DNA of 64,000 bases. Source: Pipra filicauda (Eukaryota; Chordata; Aves; Passeriformes; Pipridae). The stretch's first letter is position 1; each line of letters starts with the position of its first letter. Location: positions 405,989 to 469,988 of the forward strand of contig NW_024104525.1 of assembly GCF_003945595.2 (NCBI RefSeq), written 5' to 3'. The translations under genes and the position numbers were made by a program. Shown here piece after piece: positions 1 through 11,615 of this stretch. Under the pieces are notes generated by a model that made no database searches, was not told the DNA's origin, and was given only the letters and a program-made list of their open reading frames with translations.

Positions 1-2350
1 ATTTATATGCCTCAGGCAGAATGATGATATAATTTTAGCCAATTCAGAATATTATTCAACTGTCAACTGATACAATTGGGAATGCTATACATTTCATATG
101 TGATCAAATGGGTCAAGAATATAACCAACTGTTCCATTCTTTACACTGAAATCATCAAATAGGTAGTTCAAAAGCAAAATAATAATTAAAAAAACCAAAC
201 AAACAAGCAAAGAAATAATCTGTGCCAAAAAAAATTATCTGTTGCTTCACAACAGATAAATATATGAGATCACAGAACTTATATTTTTGAAAAATGAATA
301 TGAACAGAGGTAAAAGTCATTTTAGGTAGCAAGAAGCATTTTTTTCTTCCTTTTCCCATCTCTTGTTCCTGTGATGGATAATAGAACTTACCTTCAAGTA
401 CACTATCTACCTAGCAGTGTGAGTGACGAGTGTGGATTCACTGGAGGAGTTTGCCAGAGCTGAGACCATGGCAAAGTGATTAAGAAGTCAAAAAAATATC
501 TTCCTTTAGAAGGAATGAAACTTTTCCCTATGTGCGCAAGAAGACAGATGAAGGTACACATGCATATTAATACCATATAAGTTTCACGCCAGTTCTGTGC
601 CACACAGCTTTTGTCAAGAGAGTATAGAGATCTTCTTGATGTGGAGACTGGCAGAAAATACATATTATATGAATGAGGTAAGGTTATTTAATCATGACTA
701 AGAGTGTTAGTACTGGATATAAAAGCATGATGAAGCAGCATGTAGCAAAATGGTAATTCTTCAGAGTTGTTTGGAATTCAGATAGCTGGCACTTATACTA
801 CAGAGATAGACTGAAGAAGAGTATATCTGGACATTGCTACTACATCCAACAAAAATAAACAAAAAAAAATACTCAGTGGTCTAGGAACATGGGGTTTCCT
901 AGTTTTTAGGACTTGTAGTTTTGCCAAGCATAGTGCAAGACAGGTTACTCAGAGTTAGTTTTTATAATTAAAACATTTTAATTATTTCAACTTGTTTCGT
1001 CTTTATAGAAATTAAAAATCATAAATACACCTTCCCTTCTATACTATGATTCTTCTTTTCCCTTGTGTGAACTTTTTCTGATATAGCTTTGGAGATATAG
1101 TGATTAGATGTTAATGTAATATATGTATGCTAGTAAGCTATAGATGTTAATGTAGTTAGTAATTGCAAGGGCAAATATGGCTTCATGAATGACTTAGTAG
1201 ATGGTAATTACAGTCATTCTAAGAACTCTTAGGAGCAGTGGCATGAATTCTTCTGTACTATTCTTTCTTTTATATCCCACTACACACACATTTCTCCCTG
1301 CCACAATTTCGAGCTAATTTTTTTTTTTTTCTAAAAAAATAATTTATTTTTTAGAAGCTACAGGCTTATAGAGAAGCTGTAGCTTTCTGTCTGATACCTC
1401 TTCTGGAAACTGCTTATCAGAAAGCTGTACGTTTTCTATATTAAATACCTTGAGTTTTGCTCTAAATGGAATTCTACTTAAGTGGTCTCTCTACAACTTC
1501 CAATTTCACTTCCTGATTGAAATATTTCACACTTCCAGTCAGCTATTCTAAGCCACTTTTTAATTCTAGCTAGCTGCTAAGTAAATCTAAGTAAACTTAA
1601 TTTTGTGCTCCTGGTTTTCAAAGGGTTATATATTGACCTACAGGGGAATAGAAGTTCCAGATGACGTGCTGGGAGAGGAATTCTGGCACTTTTTTATACT
1701 TGTGGATAACTCACATTATAAACTCCTCTAATCCTTCTCGCTGTGCTGTAGGTACCTGACTCCTGACTACTTTCCTATTATCAATATTCATACTCCTTTA
1801 ACATCTCCTTTCTTAATACTTTCATCTCTGTCATCTGGTACTCATTTACTCCTTTCAAATAATTTTTGAGAGTATATATAGTTAGTATTTAACAACCACT
1901 TGACTGAATATACCTTTCTGGATTGGTATTAACTATACAGTGTTGGGAAATACTATAAAAAGCTATAGAGATTTTTAGAATATTATTGTTGTCTATCCTT
2001 GCTATCATGGTGAGGACTACTTCTATTTGTAACTTCTCATTTCTCACACATCCCTCTTTCTATAAATATCTATTCTTATGAGTAGGAACAGTAAAACTAT
2101 GGAAGAGGCTACCATCCACTTAGAAGAAAGATGACTAAATAATCCTTTTATACATTATACTTAATTTATTTTTAGTTTTGTTTGATTTTCAGAAGAAGGA
2201 AGCTGTATTCCTGTGGTTAACTGTCAACAGACGTTATTAAAGTTTGACTTAAAGCCTTTCAACTTTCTCTCACATTGCTTGCTAAATAGTCCCACTTGTG
2301 ACCTCATACTTCTTTTTACAAAGGTGTATTATATTCCTGAATTTGTCTAA
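1..2350. other. AT-rich non-coding DNA, nothing recognised
   Basis: No reading frame here looks coding; the longest (86 codons, minus strand near 403-663) has no recognisable domain. There are A-rich and T-rich runs, including a T13 run near 1319-1331. I see no mobile-element termini. It could be intergenic or intronic. Confidence 0.6.
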
Positions 2351-2493
2351 AATCACACAGAATATTCTGAGTTGGAAAGGACCCACAAGGACTATCAAAA
2401 GTCCAATTCTTAAGTGAATGGCTTGTACTGGGATGAAACCTGTGACCTTGGTGTTATTAGCACCATGCTGTGACCAACTGAGCTAATCTCATA
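2351..2493 (-). mobile_element. tRNA-Ile-derived SINE (TguSINE1-like)
   Basis: Read on the minus strand, the head is a decayed tRNA-Ile: the A-box region (TTAGCTCAGTTGGT-like), the anticodon stem-loop with GGTGCTAATAAC (anticodon AAT) and a B-box-like GGTTTCATCCC can be followed. The body ends in a tail resembling a CR1 3' end, seen on the plus strand as AATATTCTGAGTTGG and GGACCCACAAGGA. This architecture is that of TguSINE1 of zebra finch, a SINE mobilised by CR1. A second copy with the same layout lies at 47431-47567. The acceptor stem is degraded, so it is not a working tRNA gene. The family name is from memory; the tRNA plus CR1-tail structure is directly visible. Confidence 0.8.
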
Positions 2494-5133
2494 GTCAAAT
2501 ATCTACGAACAATTGATATACTTTATTTGTCCTAGAACAAATAACTAACCATAGAGGGTGATAATAAAAATGCTATAAAGAAAAATGAGTTATCAATTTC
2601 ACTGAGAATTTGTCTACAGTCAAAACATAAAGCTTCTTAGACACAGACAACTATATTTTTTGTTAGGGAAAGAGACTTCTAAATGAAGTGCAAAACTGTT
2701 TCACAAAGGAATCTAACCCTCTCTCTGTTCTGACACAAGATTGAAAGCACTAAAACAGTCTAGAATATGTTTCTGGTAATTCCTTTAATAGCTCTTCTTG
2801 CTGCATGCCCACTTCATTTTCCTTATATCTGATACCTATTTTTGTTTCTCATAGCTACAAGTTAAACTGTATCATCCTTATTCAATATGATGAAAAATTA
2901 AGCAGTCCATTTTTAAATATTTTTAATGAATTTATTTTAATTTTTAGAATGTATCGAGACTTAATGGTTCTGCTGAATTCCCTTATAAAACATCTCTGTG
3001 AGTTTCCATTATATGTTCTGAACATAATTATGAACACATATTTTCTTTATTACTATTATTTACTATTACTATTTACATGAATCACACCTCAGTAGCCCAC
3101 CAAGGCTATCAATTAGAAAGTGATACCTACTCTTTGAGGAAAGGTTTTCATCCCTATGAGTGCCACAGTTATATTTATTTGCTCTACACCATTTCTCTAT
3201 AATTTGCTTATGAGATTTCATGTGGCTATATGTCTTACCAAAGTGAAAAAAATCTTCAGTGTGTCTTCTGCTTCCTTAGTCAGTTATCTAGAGCAGAGGA
3301 AATTAGATTTGTTTGACATTATTCAATCTTGATATATCTCTTAGTTGTTTTTTACAATCTTATTATCCTCTTGGTGTTTACGAATGAGTTGTTTAATAAT
3401 CTGTCCTACTATCTTTTCAGATACCAAAAGTGGCTGTAATTCCCAGCAATAAATCCCCTGCATATGCTTAATGTTTTTAAAACACAGATGCTGTATTTAC
3501 TGTTTTACTGTCTTGAGATTTGATTCTTCCTTTGTGAATTCTCCATAATACTTGTCAATGACTCAGAAATGGTTTGGGTTGCCTTCTTTAACTATAGCAC
3601 ATTTAATCAGAACCTGTTATCTCAAATACCTGTATCTTCATAATCTTTAATCTTTCTTCATTCAGGCCGATTTTCTACTTGTTAAGCATTTCATCACAGT
3701 CAAACTTGCTTTTCAAGAATGCTGTTAAAAAGGAATGGACTTTTTCAGTTTTTTCTTTCTTATCTGCTACTTGTTTACTTTTCCCATTGAGTCACAATAT
3801 CTTTTCTTGACAACAATTTATTTTTGTATCTGATAATCACTCACTAGCTTCGAGTGATTTTTTTTCATTTGCATATCTATTTTCCCCCTCTAAATTCATA
3901 TTCCCCTTTTGATCTTATCCTGATTTATACACTTTTGCTTCCATTTTTGATGGTATGATTCTTTTTTAATGTCAGATCACTGAATATTTTTCATGCTGCC
4001 ATATACATATATATATATTTGTACGTATATAGTTACCTTTCTTCCACATCTATTCTTGCTATTCTGCATCCTGCAAATTACGAGTTGCCCTGCAATTCCA
4101 TTTTTTATTTTTATTTTTGCTTGAAAATCCTTCCCTTAGTACCACATCTAACTGATTCCAGAGTGTGATGAACTGCTTCTTTTTTGAAATCCATTGTCAT
4201 GTTTTTGGTACTGTCACTCCTTTCTTACCTCACAATCATGGACTCTATAATTTCATTTTCACTTTCACCCTAATTAGCTTCCACTTTAAGATTCTGAACC
4301 AGTACCTTCTGTTAATCAGAGTCAAATGTATTGGCAAGACAAAAATGTTTAAAATGCATGAGTCAGGGCCCCAAAACCTGTAACACTTTTATGTAAAAGA
4401 CAGTTTTGGCTTCTGTCTTTTCAGTCCCCTCATGACTTTAGGTTAATTTTTCAAGCATTTCTCTGCAGTCATGAGGGCTAGCAACTCGTTTTTTTAGAAA
4501 GTGAACAAGATGTTCTTCTGCAGAGCTTTAACACTGATCATCACATGACTTCACAAAATGAGGATTGTCTACATTAGCTCCATTGACCACTTGTGAAAAG
4601 GTAGTATTGTATAAGTATTTGCAATCTCCTGCTGCTGTGTTTGCAATATTTAGTTATTGAAAAACTCCCCTTCTTTATCTGTTTTTCATTTACTACACTG
4701 AAAAAAGTTGAATCTGCTCTTCCCCCACAAGCAGTTTTTACTAAATTACATGTCCTAAGGCTTTCAATAAACTCAGACAGTGAAGGCAGTAATGCTGGCA
4801 TTAACCTTTAACATAGCATAAACCCCAGTGTAATGAAATGAAATGAAACACAAAGAATAGTGGTAGGGTCTAATTTCCTGTTGTGTATAGTTTCATAAAA
4901 ATCTTTTTTGTGGTCTACTGAATAAAAATATATCTGTGTTACAATATGGTGGTATAAAAATAATTTTCTCTTAATTGGTCTTAGAAGACTTTTTATTTTT
5001 AATTTTATATAGTAGTAATAATTTGTGAAACAGTGAATTTGTCCTACTCTGTAAAAAACTGTAGCCAACAACTTCTATTGACTTTACCATTCACATTACA
5101 TAAAAGATTTTTTGCTTTATTTTAAATTAACAG
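2494..5133. other. AT-rich non-coding DNA
   Basis: Nothing coding is recognised. The plus strand is pyrimidine-rich over roughly 3400-4300, which explains the moderately long chance reading frames there. A short TA-rich tract (ATATATATATAT-like) sits at about 4003-4034. Confidence 0.55.
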
Positions 5134-5371
5134 TCAAACATTTGAAGGCTCGCATCCAATAATGAATCAGTTGGAAGAAAATTTGGTTGAAAATGGATTA
5201 CTTTGTAAAGGTCACAAAAATATGATTGGCCTGCAATTCTTATGTGAACAGTTACTGCAGTTATCAGTTGCAATTAGAACACCAAATACTAAGTGGCTGG
5301 ACATACAGGCTCTATCTTTGCTTAATTCCTTTCAAATAAATATCTGCTCTCTCAGGGAGTTAAAATGTAAG
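5134..5371 (+). other. Candidate internal exon, unrecognised protein
   Basis: A frame is open from an acceptor-like site (T-rich tract ending AACAG at 5133) through an in-frame ATG at 5162 to a stop at 5423-5425. Two donor-like sites occur, GTAAGG at 5367 and AAG|GTACAG at 5372. The peptide contains MNQLEENLVENGLLCKGHK and further on WLDIQALSLLNSFQIN. Its composition is protein-like (mixed hydrophobic and charged, Cys and Trp present) and not simple-sequence. I do not recognise the family. No neighbouring exon could be linked to it, and a chance frame of this length is not rare in 64 kb, so this remains a candidate. Confidence 0.25.
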
Positions 5372-5425
5372 GTACAGCCTCATGTCATTCGACAGTGTAA
5401 ACCCAAACTGTTGCCTGTGGTTTGA

Positions 5426-8400
5426 TTGATCATGTTATACTGGTTTGTTTCACTCTCCATTTGTCCTATGTGTTGCATCAATATTACACCACATAAGCAC
5501 TACAGTACTGGTGTTTCTTAGTATACCTCTTTATTGACAAAAGTCACAAAATTGGATGGGATTGGTATGCAGCCTGTAATTAAGATGCTTGCAGAATGGT
5601 GGACAAGAGCCATCAAACTCTCAATAGAAACCCCTTTTCTGCCCTAGAATTTTTTGATTAACAAAGTTTAACAAGTCTGGTGATGCAGTGATAATTAACT
5701 AATGAAAATATATTTATATAGTCATTTAATTGAACAGGTCTTTGTAAGGTACAATGAAATGTAACTCCACAATCTAAGTCCAATGAATGAGTTAATTGTT
5801 GTTATGTAAATTATTATTACTGTGTTCTCTAGATTTTTAGTAATTTTTGTTGGTTTTATCCACAAATTAAGAGAAATTTTCCATTGAAAAAAGATTTAAT
5901 GAAAAATAACAAGAAGTCAAACAGTTATATTATTAAAAAAATTGTAGAATGCTATAAGGAGTATTTTGTTCCTCTAAAATTCAAAGTACAAAAGCATCAT
6001 TAAGTACTAGGTACAGTGCAGTTAAAAGAAGTAGATACAAAAATATGTATCTTTGTAAGACTACCACATGAAAGAATATTCCACAAGAGATTTATTTTAC
6101 AGGGATAAAGGTTTGTAAGAAATGTGAGACTAAACTCAAGTAGAGAGTTTAGAAACCAAAACTTTTTCTCTCTCTCTCCTGCCTTCTCATTCAGGAAGAT
6201 CTTTAAGTTACAGATTTCACTTAGAATATATAATTTAGAGAAGGTTTCTGCTTGCACACAGCAGTACAGAACAGACTGTCTTGACTGACAATTCCTCGGG
6301 TCTCGGTTATCTCCGGGCAGCTCTTTCTACGAGTGCTGCTTCCCTGCTGAGTCCATCCTCTCCTAGTGAGAATCAAAGCCTCATCAAGCTGAGTTATGGA
6401 ATGCCTCCTGTTTTGAAAAGCCAGGTCAGGCAAACAGAATCAGAACGGAATGATGTGATTCATATGACTACTTTGGGGCCTGAATGATACTTCTAGGTAG
6501 TTTGTTTAGTTCATTAGAGTCTCTTAAGATTAAAATAAGGAGAGTGTTTTTGAATTCTGTATATTTTTCAGACATCTCTGTTAAAGCAATTATTTAAAAT
6601 TGTTACTTGATACTCTGTATGAATAATTGTGAAGATGTTGAAGAACCTTCACCTCATAAAGGAAACTTTGGGATTTTTTCTCAAGAAAAAAGGTGTCTTT
6701 TAAAAAAATGTTGAATTGGAACAATAATACTATTTCACAGTATAACTGTTATATGAAAATACAGAATCATTGCTTTCACTTATCTGTTTGAAACATTGGA
6801 AAGTGTGAGTCTCTACTGAATTGTGAACAGTAGGTAAATACAGCCCAGGAATTTTAAAATGTGTATTGTACTGTAAGTTTTCTCCTAGACCAAAAAGTCT
6901 TCTGAGACAAGTCCTAATATACAGTGACCATGTACAAGGAGAATAAATGGAAGATATATTATGGGTCTGTAACTCTTGAGGCAGCCTTGGAAAGAAAAGA
7001 TATTAAAATCTCTTAGTCATGCAACAGATCACCACTATGTTGGTTAGCAAGTGTTAAGACTGTTTCAGCTATTTTAATGTGCCTAACTACCCAGCGTTGC
7101 ACTGAATATAGACGTGAATTACTTGAGAATTTAACAGAAAACCTAAGACTCTCAGTGATGGTAAAACTCACATACAAGTGGGCATTAAAGTTGGCTGTAT
7201 AGGTGGGAATTACTCCTGAAATTGGAACCCAGTATGGTTGAAAGTATGAATGACTTTATAGCTGCAGACTTGTGCAAAGCTATAAATCTCCCATTCAACA
7301 ACAGTGACCAAAAAAAATGACTGTTCTATGATCTCGGGTCTGGGCATTGGAAAATAATGTTGTATGTCTGGTATTCCAGGCATAGGTTCTATAATGGCAG
7401 AAGAATATACCTTGCAGAAAGAATTACCTACATGACTGCAGTCAGTGGACTAGTGAAGTAGAAATTATTGTTGTGTCAGTCCTTACCGATTTGGGATCAT
7501 AGATCTTCATGTGTAATTATAGTACCTCTACACTATCAATACAATATTAGTAACCACAATCACAAACAAAGGCAGCTTGGTAGTTAGTGACAACCTAAAG
7601 TAGAGTATTTATGGGAACATTTAGATCAGTAACTTTTCTGGAGTACCTATTTTGCATGTACATGAAGAAACTGAAAATGTACTACAATATTTTAAAATTT
7701 GGCTAGTAGAATAGCATTTAGTGCAAATACTTGTGGCCACATGTCTTTCAACAATCCGAGGTATTGAGAATTGCCATTAAAAAAAGATAAAAACCAGACA
7801 TATAATTAAACTTTTAGGAACACCATTAGTTCTCTTTCAAAAAGTAAGTACTCTTGCAAATGCTCTTACAAATAAACATTTTGCAAAATTAGAGCATGAA
7901 GAACGAAATAAATTCTTCCTACAGAGGCTGAAACAACTGAATAATCTCTAGACAAGACAAATAGTAATGTGAAAGGAAGCTAATGAGATAATGTCGCAAA
8001 ACTGAGATTAGTGTGAAACTGATTGCATGTGGTATATATTCTGTTTGAGGATGCCAGCAAAATATTGGGGGTTTATTTCGACAGTTTTGGTCTAGAAGAC
8101 ATGACTTTGATTTTTTTTCCTGAAATACAGAAAATACAACAAATGCAGTCCAACAGCAAGTGTAGTGATTGTTTATAATTACGGCAATATGATGCAGCGT
8201 CATTATATCAATTTGAAGAAGTGTCAGTGTCATACTGATGTTACACAGACTTTGTGACTCAAAAAAATTATATAGGTCAATTTTTTCAAAATGCAGAAAA
8301 CTCTCTCTTCAGATAAAATGGACTGTGAACTTACAGTAAACAATGCATCACAGGAGAAGAAACAAGAGGAATTACTAAAAATTCATCATTTAGAGATATT

Positions 8401-9880
8401 CTGATGACCAGAGATACAAAATATTAGGCACTTTCCCATGACAATGGAGAGTTATTGCTGCATGGATTATGCAGCATAAGACATAAACTAAAGTTTTGTT
8501 GGTTTTGTTTTGGTTTTTTTTCAGTTCTTGTTGCCACTCACAATCCATGTACTCTTTAACAAAGAAAGATTATATTATTGTAGAAGTGTATGTGTGGTTA
8601 ACAGTAAAATTCCAGTCGAAATAAATCATGCTTGTAGCAGGCCCAACTGTGGTGTGAGACCAGAATCTATTTTGTTCTAAGTAGAGCACTAAAGTTAGAA
8701 TCCCTACTAACTGGATTCATTACATTCTTTCTGTGTAGCTGATCCACCGATAGCATCCTTCTGCTATGCAAGATGACATCCAATCAAAGTGTCAGATATC
8801 TTCCTGAGCGGATTTAGTAGTCTGACATTTCTTTTTCTGACTCTCAGTCACAGCCATTTGAAACCCAGAACTGCAGATAGACCAGGAGTTAGAAATAAAA
8901 TAATCTATAGTACCACAAAAGGTAAAAATAACTGCATATAATGTTGCTGTTGAAATATGATGCTTGTTGTGTGTGACAAGAGGTAACAGGACCAAGTGTC
9001 ATTTTCACTAGGTGTTTCTGATGAGATGATGTGGACTTGGTAAAAGGTAGTGCCACATTCATGTCAGTCATAGATTTTTATTCTCTAGTTCAATGTATAG
9101 TTAAATGTTATCTTTCTGTCTTACCCCAATGGTACTTGTCACTGGAAGAGACTAGTCACTCTGGAAAATTTTGGTGCAAATTACCTTCTTCTGCAGCTTC
9201 ATTCTTCTAGTTTATGAATCACATGTTTCACTCAACATATAGCAGCACACCATAAACAATACCGGTTATTGATTTGAATTATGAAATTAATATACCTTTC
9301 ACATTAACCTTTATTTTCATCCTTTCTTATAATTTTTAAGAATGTAGTTTTACTGTATATAATAAACAAAACTTCATTAGGCACATTAACTTATTTATTA
9401 TGATTTCCATGCCATTTAACTTTTATTTTTCCCATGTGATTTTTTTGTTGTGGAGAATGTTTAATAGGTTTACAATTAACCATGTCCATTAAATTTTAGG
9501 GTCCTAGTTACAGCACATAGATCTTTGCTTAATAAAAATGAACTCAAAAAGTTAATCCATACTGATATGTTTTTAAGTCACAGGGGTAATATGCTACTTT
9601 TGTGCAGATAATGGTGAACTATTTACTTCGTTACTGTAAAAATCCAAGTTATTCTGTCTAAGTTCTTGCAGGAAATTCTGGTAGTTTCAATATTCATTTA
9701 TGGAGCTTATTGTGAGCTTAGAAACAGTATTGAATGGGCAGTCATCTGGCTTCCTAGGAACAATGAAGTCTGAGTTCACTCATAGTTTCTATTGTATTTC
9801 TAATTAAAGGTACTGTGAGTTTTAATCCAGTTTTGAGGACAACCGATATCCATGCTTCCTCACCAATCTCTTTTTCCCTC
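5426..9880. other. AT-rich non-coding DNA
   Basis: No gene is recognised. Around 6245-6485 the sequence is locally less AT-rich and contains several CpGs (near TCCTCGGGTCTCGG and CTCCGGGCAG), with short open frames on both strands (plus 6281-6487, minus 6221-6433). It could be an old repeat fragment or exon, but I cannot assign it. The rest holds T-rich and A-rich runs only. Confidence 0.5.
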
Positions 9881-10764
9881 CTTCCAGCCAGAAGACGTTA
9901 CAGACTCTGAGCATTTCCTTCAGCAGCTGTTGTAACCTGTTGCCCCAGTTGTTGCATCAGCAATTGGTCACGCTGAGCATATTTACCTCTAGAGTTGTTT
10001 TTCCAGCTTCAGAGTGGTCAGAATATTGCTGGTTTTTAAGGGATTACTGAAGCAATGGACTGGATCATCATGGTGTGTGAACTATTTCCTTGTAACACTG
10101 AGGCCTCTATATCCTTCCTTCAAGAGACTAGAGATTTTATAAATAATCTAATGTGTTGACACTCCTCAGCAGAAGGGGGACACAAGGCTACGGCATATCC
10201 TATGCATATAGGGGGGCATTTTCCATTAGCTCATATGGAGAATAGGCTGTAGACATATATTTCAAACATATATTTCAAATCAGGAAAGCAGACAATGGGT
10301 AGCAATTTGCCCTAAAATTTGTGGATGAAACAGGAAGATTCTGATAAAAGGGACCTCTGCAGAGCAGAAATGGTGATTCCTAAAGGATATAGAAAACTTG
10401 TCCAAAAACTAGTTTGCCATTACCAAGAAGAATCCCAGAAAGGCAACAAGAAGTCTCTAGTTGTGTCCATTCTCTTCTATGGTACAAAGAGGTGTTTGGT
10501 CAGACCACTGGAAATGGGTATGTGGTTCCATACTCACTGAGGGCAGTCAATTTATGAGGATAAGGACCAGTAGAAGTAAAGCTTATTTATAGTTCTGGAA
10601 AGCAAATATCACCTTCCCCTTCCATAAGGTTTTATATTAGATTTTGCTTCTCAAATAGGGACATTTAGGGATCTTTAAGGAAAGAGTGCATATTGTCACG
10701 TGAAAAGGAGTAGAAATGAAGGATTTTCTGTGTCACCTGTATTAATATATTTTTTGTCTATTAG

Positions 10765-11356
10765 TGTCTCCCTCCAGGGATTTGAAAACCTTTAAAGTCC
10801 AAAACCAGTCTGTCAGCGTCTCATTAGGGGGAGACCCTTCACTTGACAGATTCACTGAGACGGACAGGGCTTTCGATACCCTATTTATGGGGACTGCACT
10901 TGATAGCAATGGAGAACCTTCTCAGCAAGTTTCTCCTACGAGTTATTATGCTAACTCTTAGCAGCTCATGAAATATCTTTTATTAATACAAATCTGTGAC
11001 AATTTATAGGGTTCATGTTGTCAGTGATAATGTTTAACTGCAATATTCTCCTTAACTTATAAAACCTCAAACCAGAAGTGTGCTCTCCAAAAACAATACA
11101 ACTCCCTAAGAAGCAATAGATCACTATAACACCATAATACAAAACTCAAGCAACTCCCCTCCATGACAGATCAATTTGCAAAGACTAGGACAAAATCTAA
11201 ACATGCTTGCTAACACAAAGCAAAAAGGAAAGAATATAACTGCTTCTCACTCGCACACACTTTTAACTCACTAAGACCAAGAAGTACACACTTTAAGGCA
11301 AATCACTTACAACGAGTTGGAGTACATGATCAAAGGCAATAAAATACACGGTGGTC
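10765..11356 (-). mobile_element. Possible LTR fragment, unclassified
   Basis: Read on the minus strand there is a TATA-like CTATAAATTGT (near 11000-11010) followed about 20 bases on by AATAAA (about 10981-10986), then a block ending GGAGGGAGACA at 10765. This order resembles the U3/R/U5 junction of the clearer LTR at 18794-19355, which has the same short TATA-to-AATAAA spacing. No target-site duplication was found and the upstream border is unknown; the minisatellite at 11357-11615 would lie in its U3. This is inference from layout, not a family match. Confidence 0.25.
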
Positions 11357-11615
11357 TATAAGGTATAGGGAAAATTAGTATCTATACGGTAAAGCAATGT
11401 ACAATTAATATCTATAGGGTAAAAGGAGAAGGTGAAGGTGATATATAAGGAAAGGTGAAAGAAAAGTAAAATATAAAAAAGCAAAGTAGGTAAGATATAA
11501 GGAAAGGTGAAAGCAAAATAAAATAAGCAAAGTACAATTAGGAAGGCAAGATATAAGGAAAGGTGAAAGCAAAGTAAAAGATAAAAAGCCAACTACAATT
11601 AGACTATAAGGTAAA
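11357..11615. repeat. Degenerate minisatellite, ~54-bp period
   Basis: The core TATAAGG(A/T)AAGGTGAAAGCAAAGTA recurs with TATAAGG at 11444, 11496, 11552 and 11605, spacings of 52, 56 and 53 bases. Shorter related pieces lie upstream at 11357, 11383 and 11413. The units differ by substitutions and small indels, so it is an old array. The minus-strand open frames of 78 and 92 codons across it are by-products of the repeat (Leu/Phe/Tyr-rich) and not genes. Confidence 0.75.

Noticed and set aside
2455..2493. tRNA-Ile gene (also at 47525-47567)
   Set aside because: The anticodon arm and A box are legible, but the acceptor stem is missing and the sequence continues into a CR1-like tail, so these are SINE heads and not tRNA genes.
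11357..11615. CRISPR-like array
   Set aside because: Repeats are contiguous and degenerate with no distinct spacers, and the host is a vertebrate.
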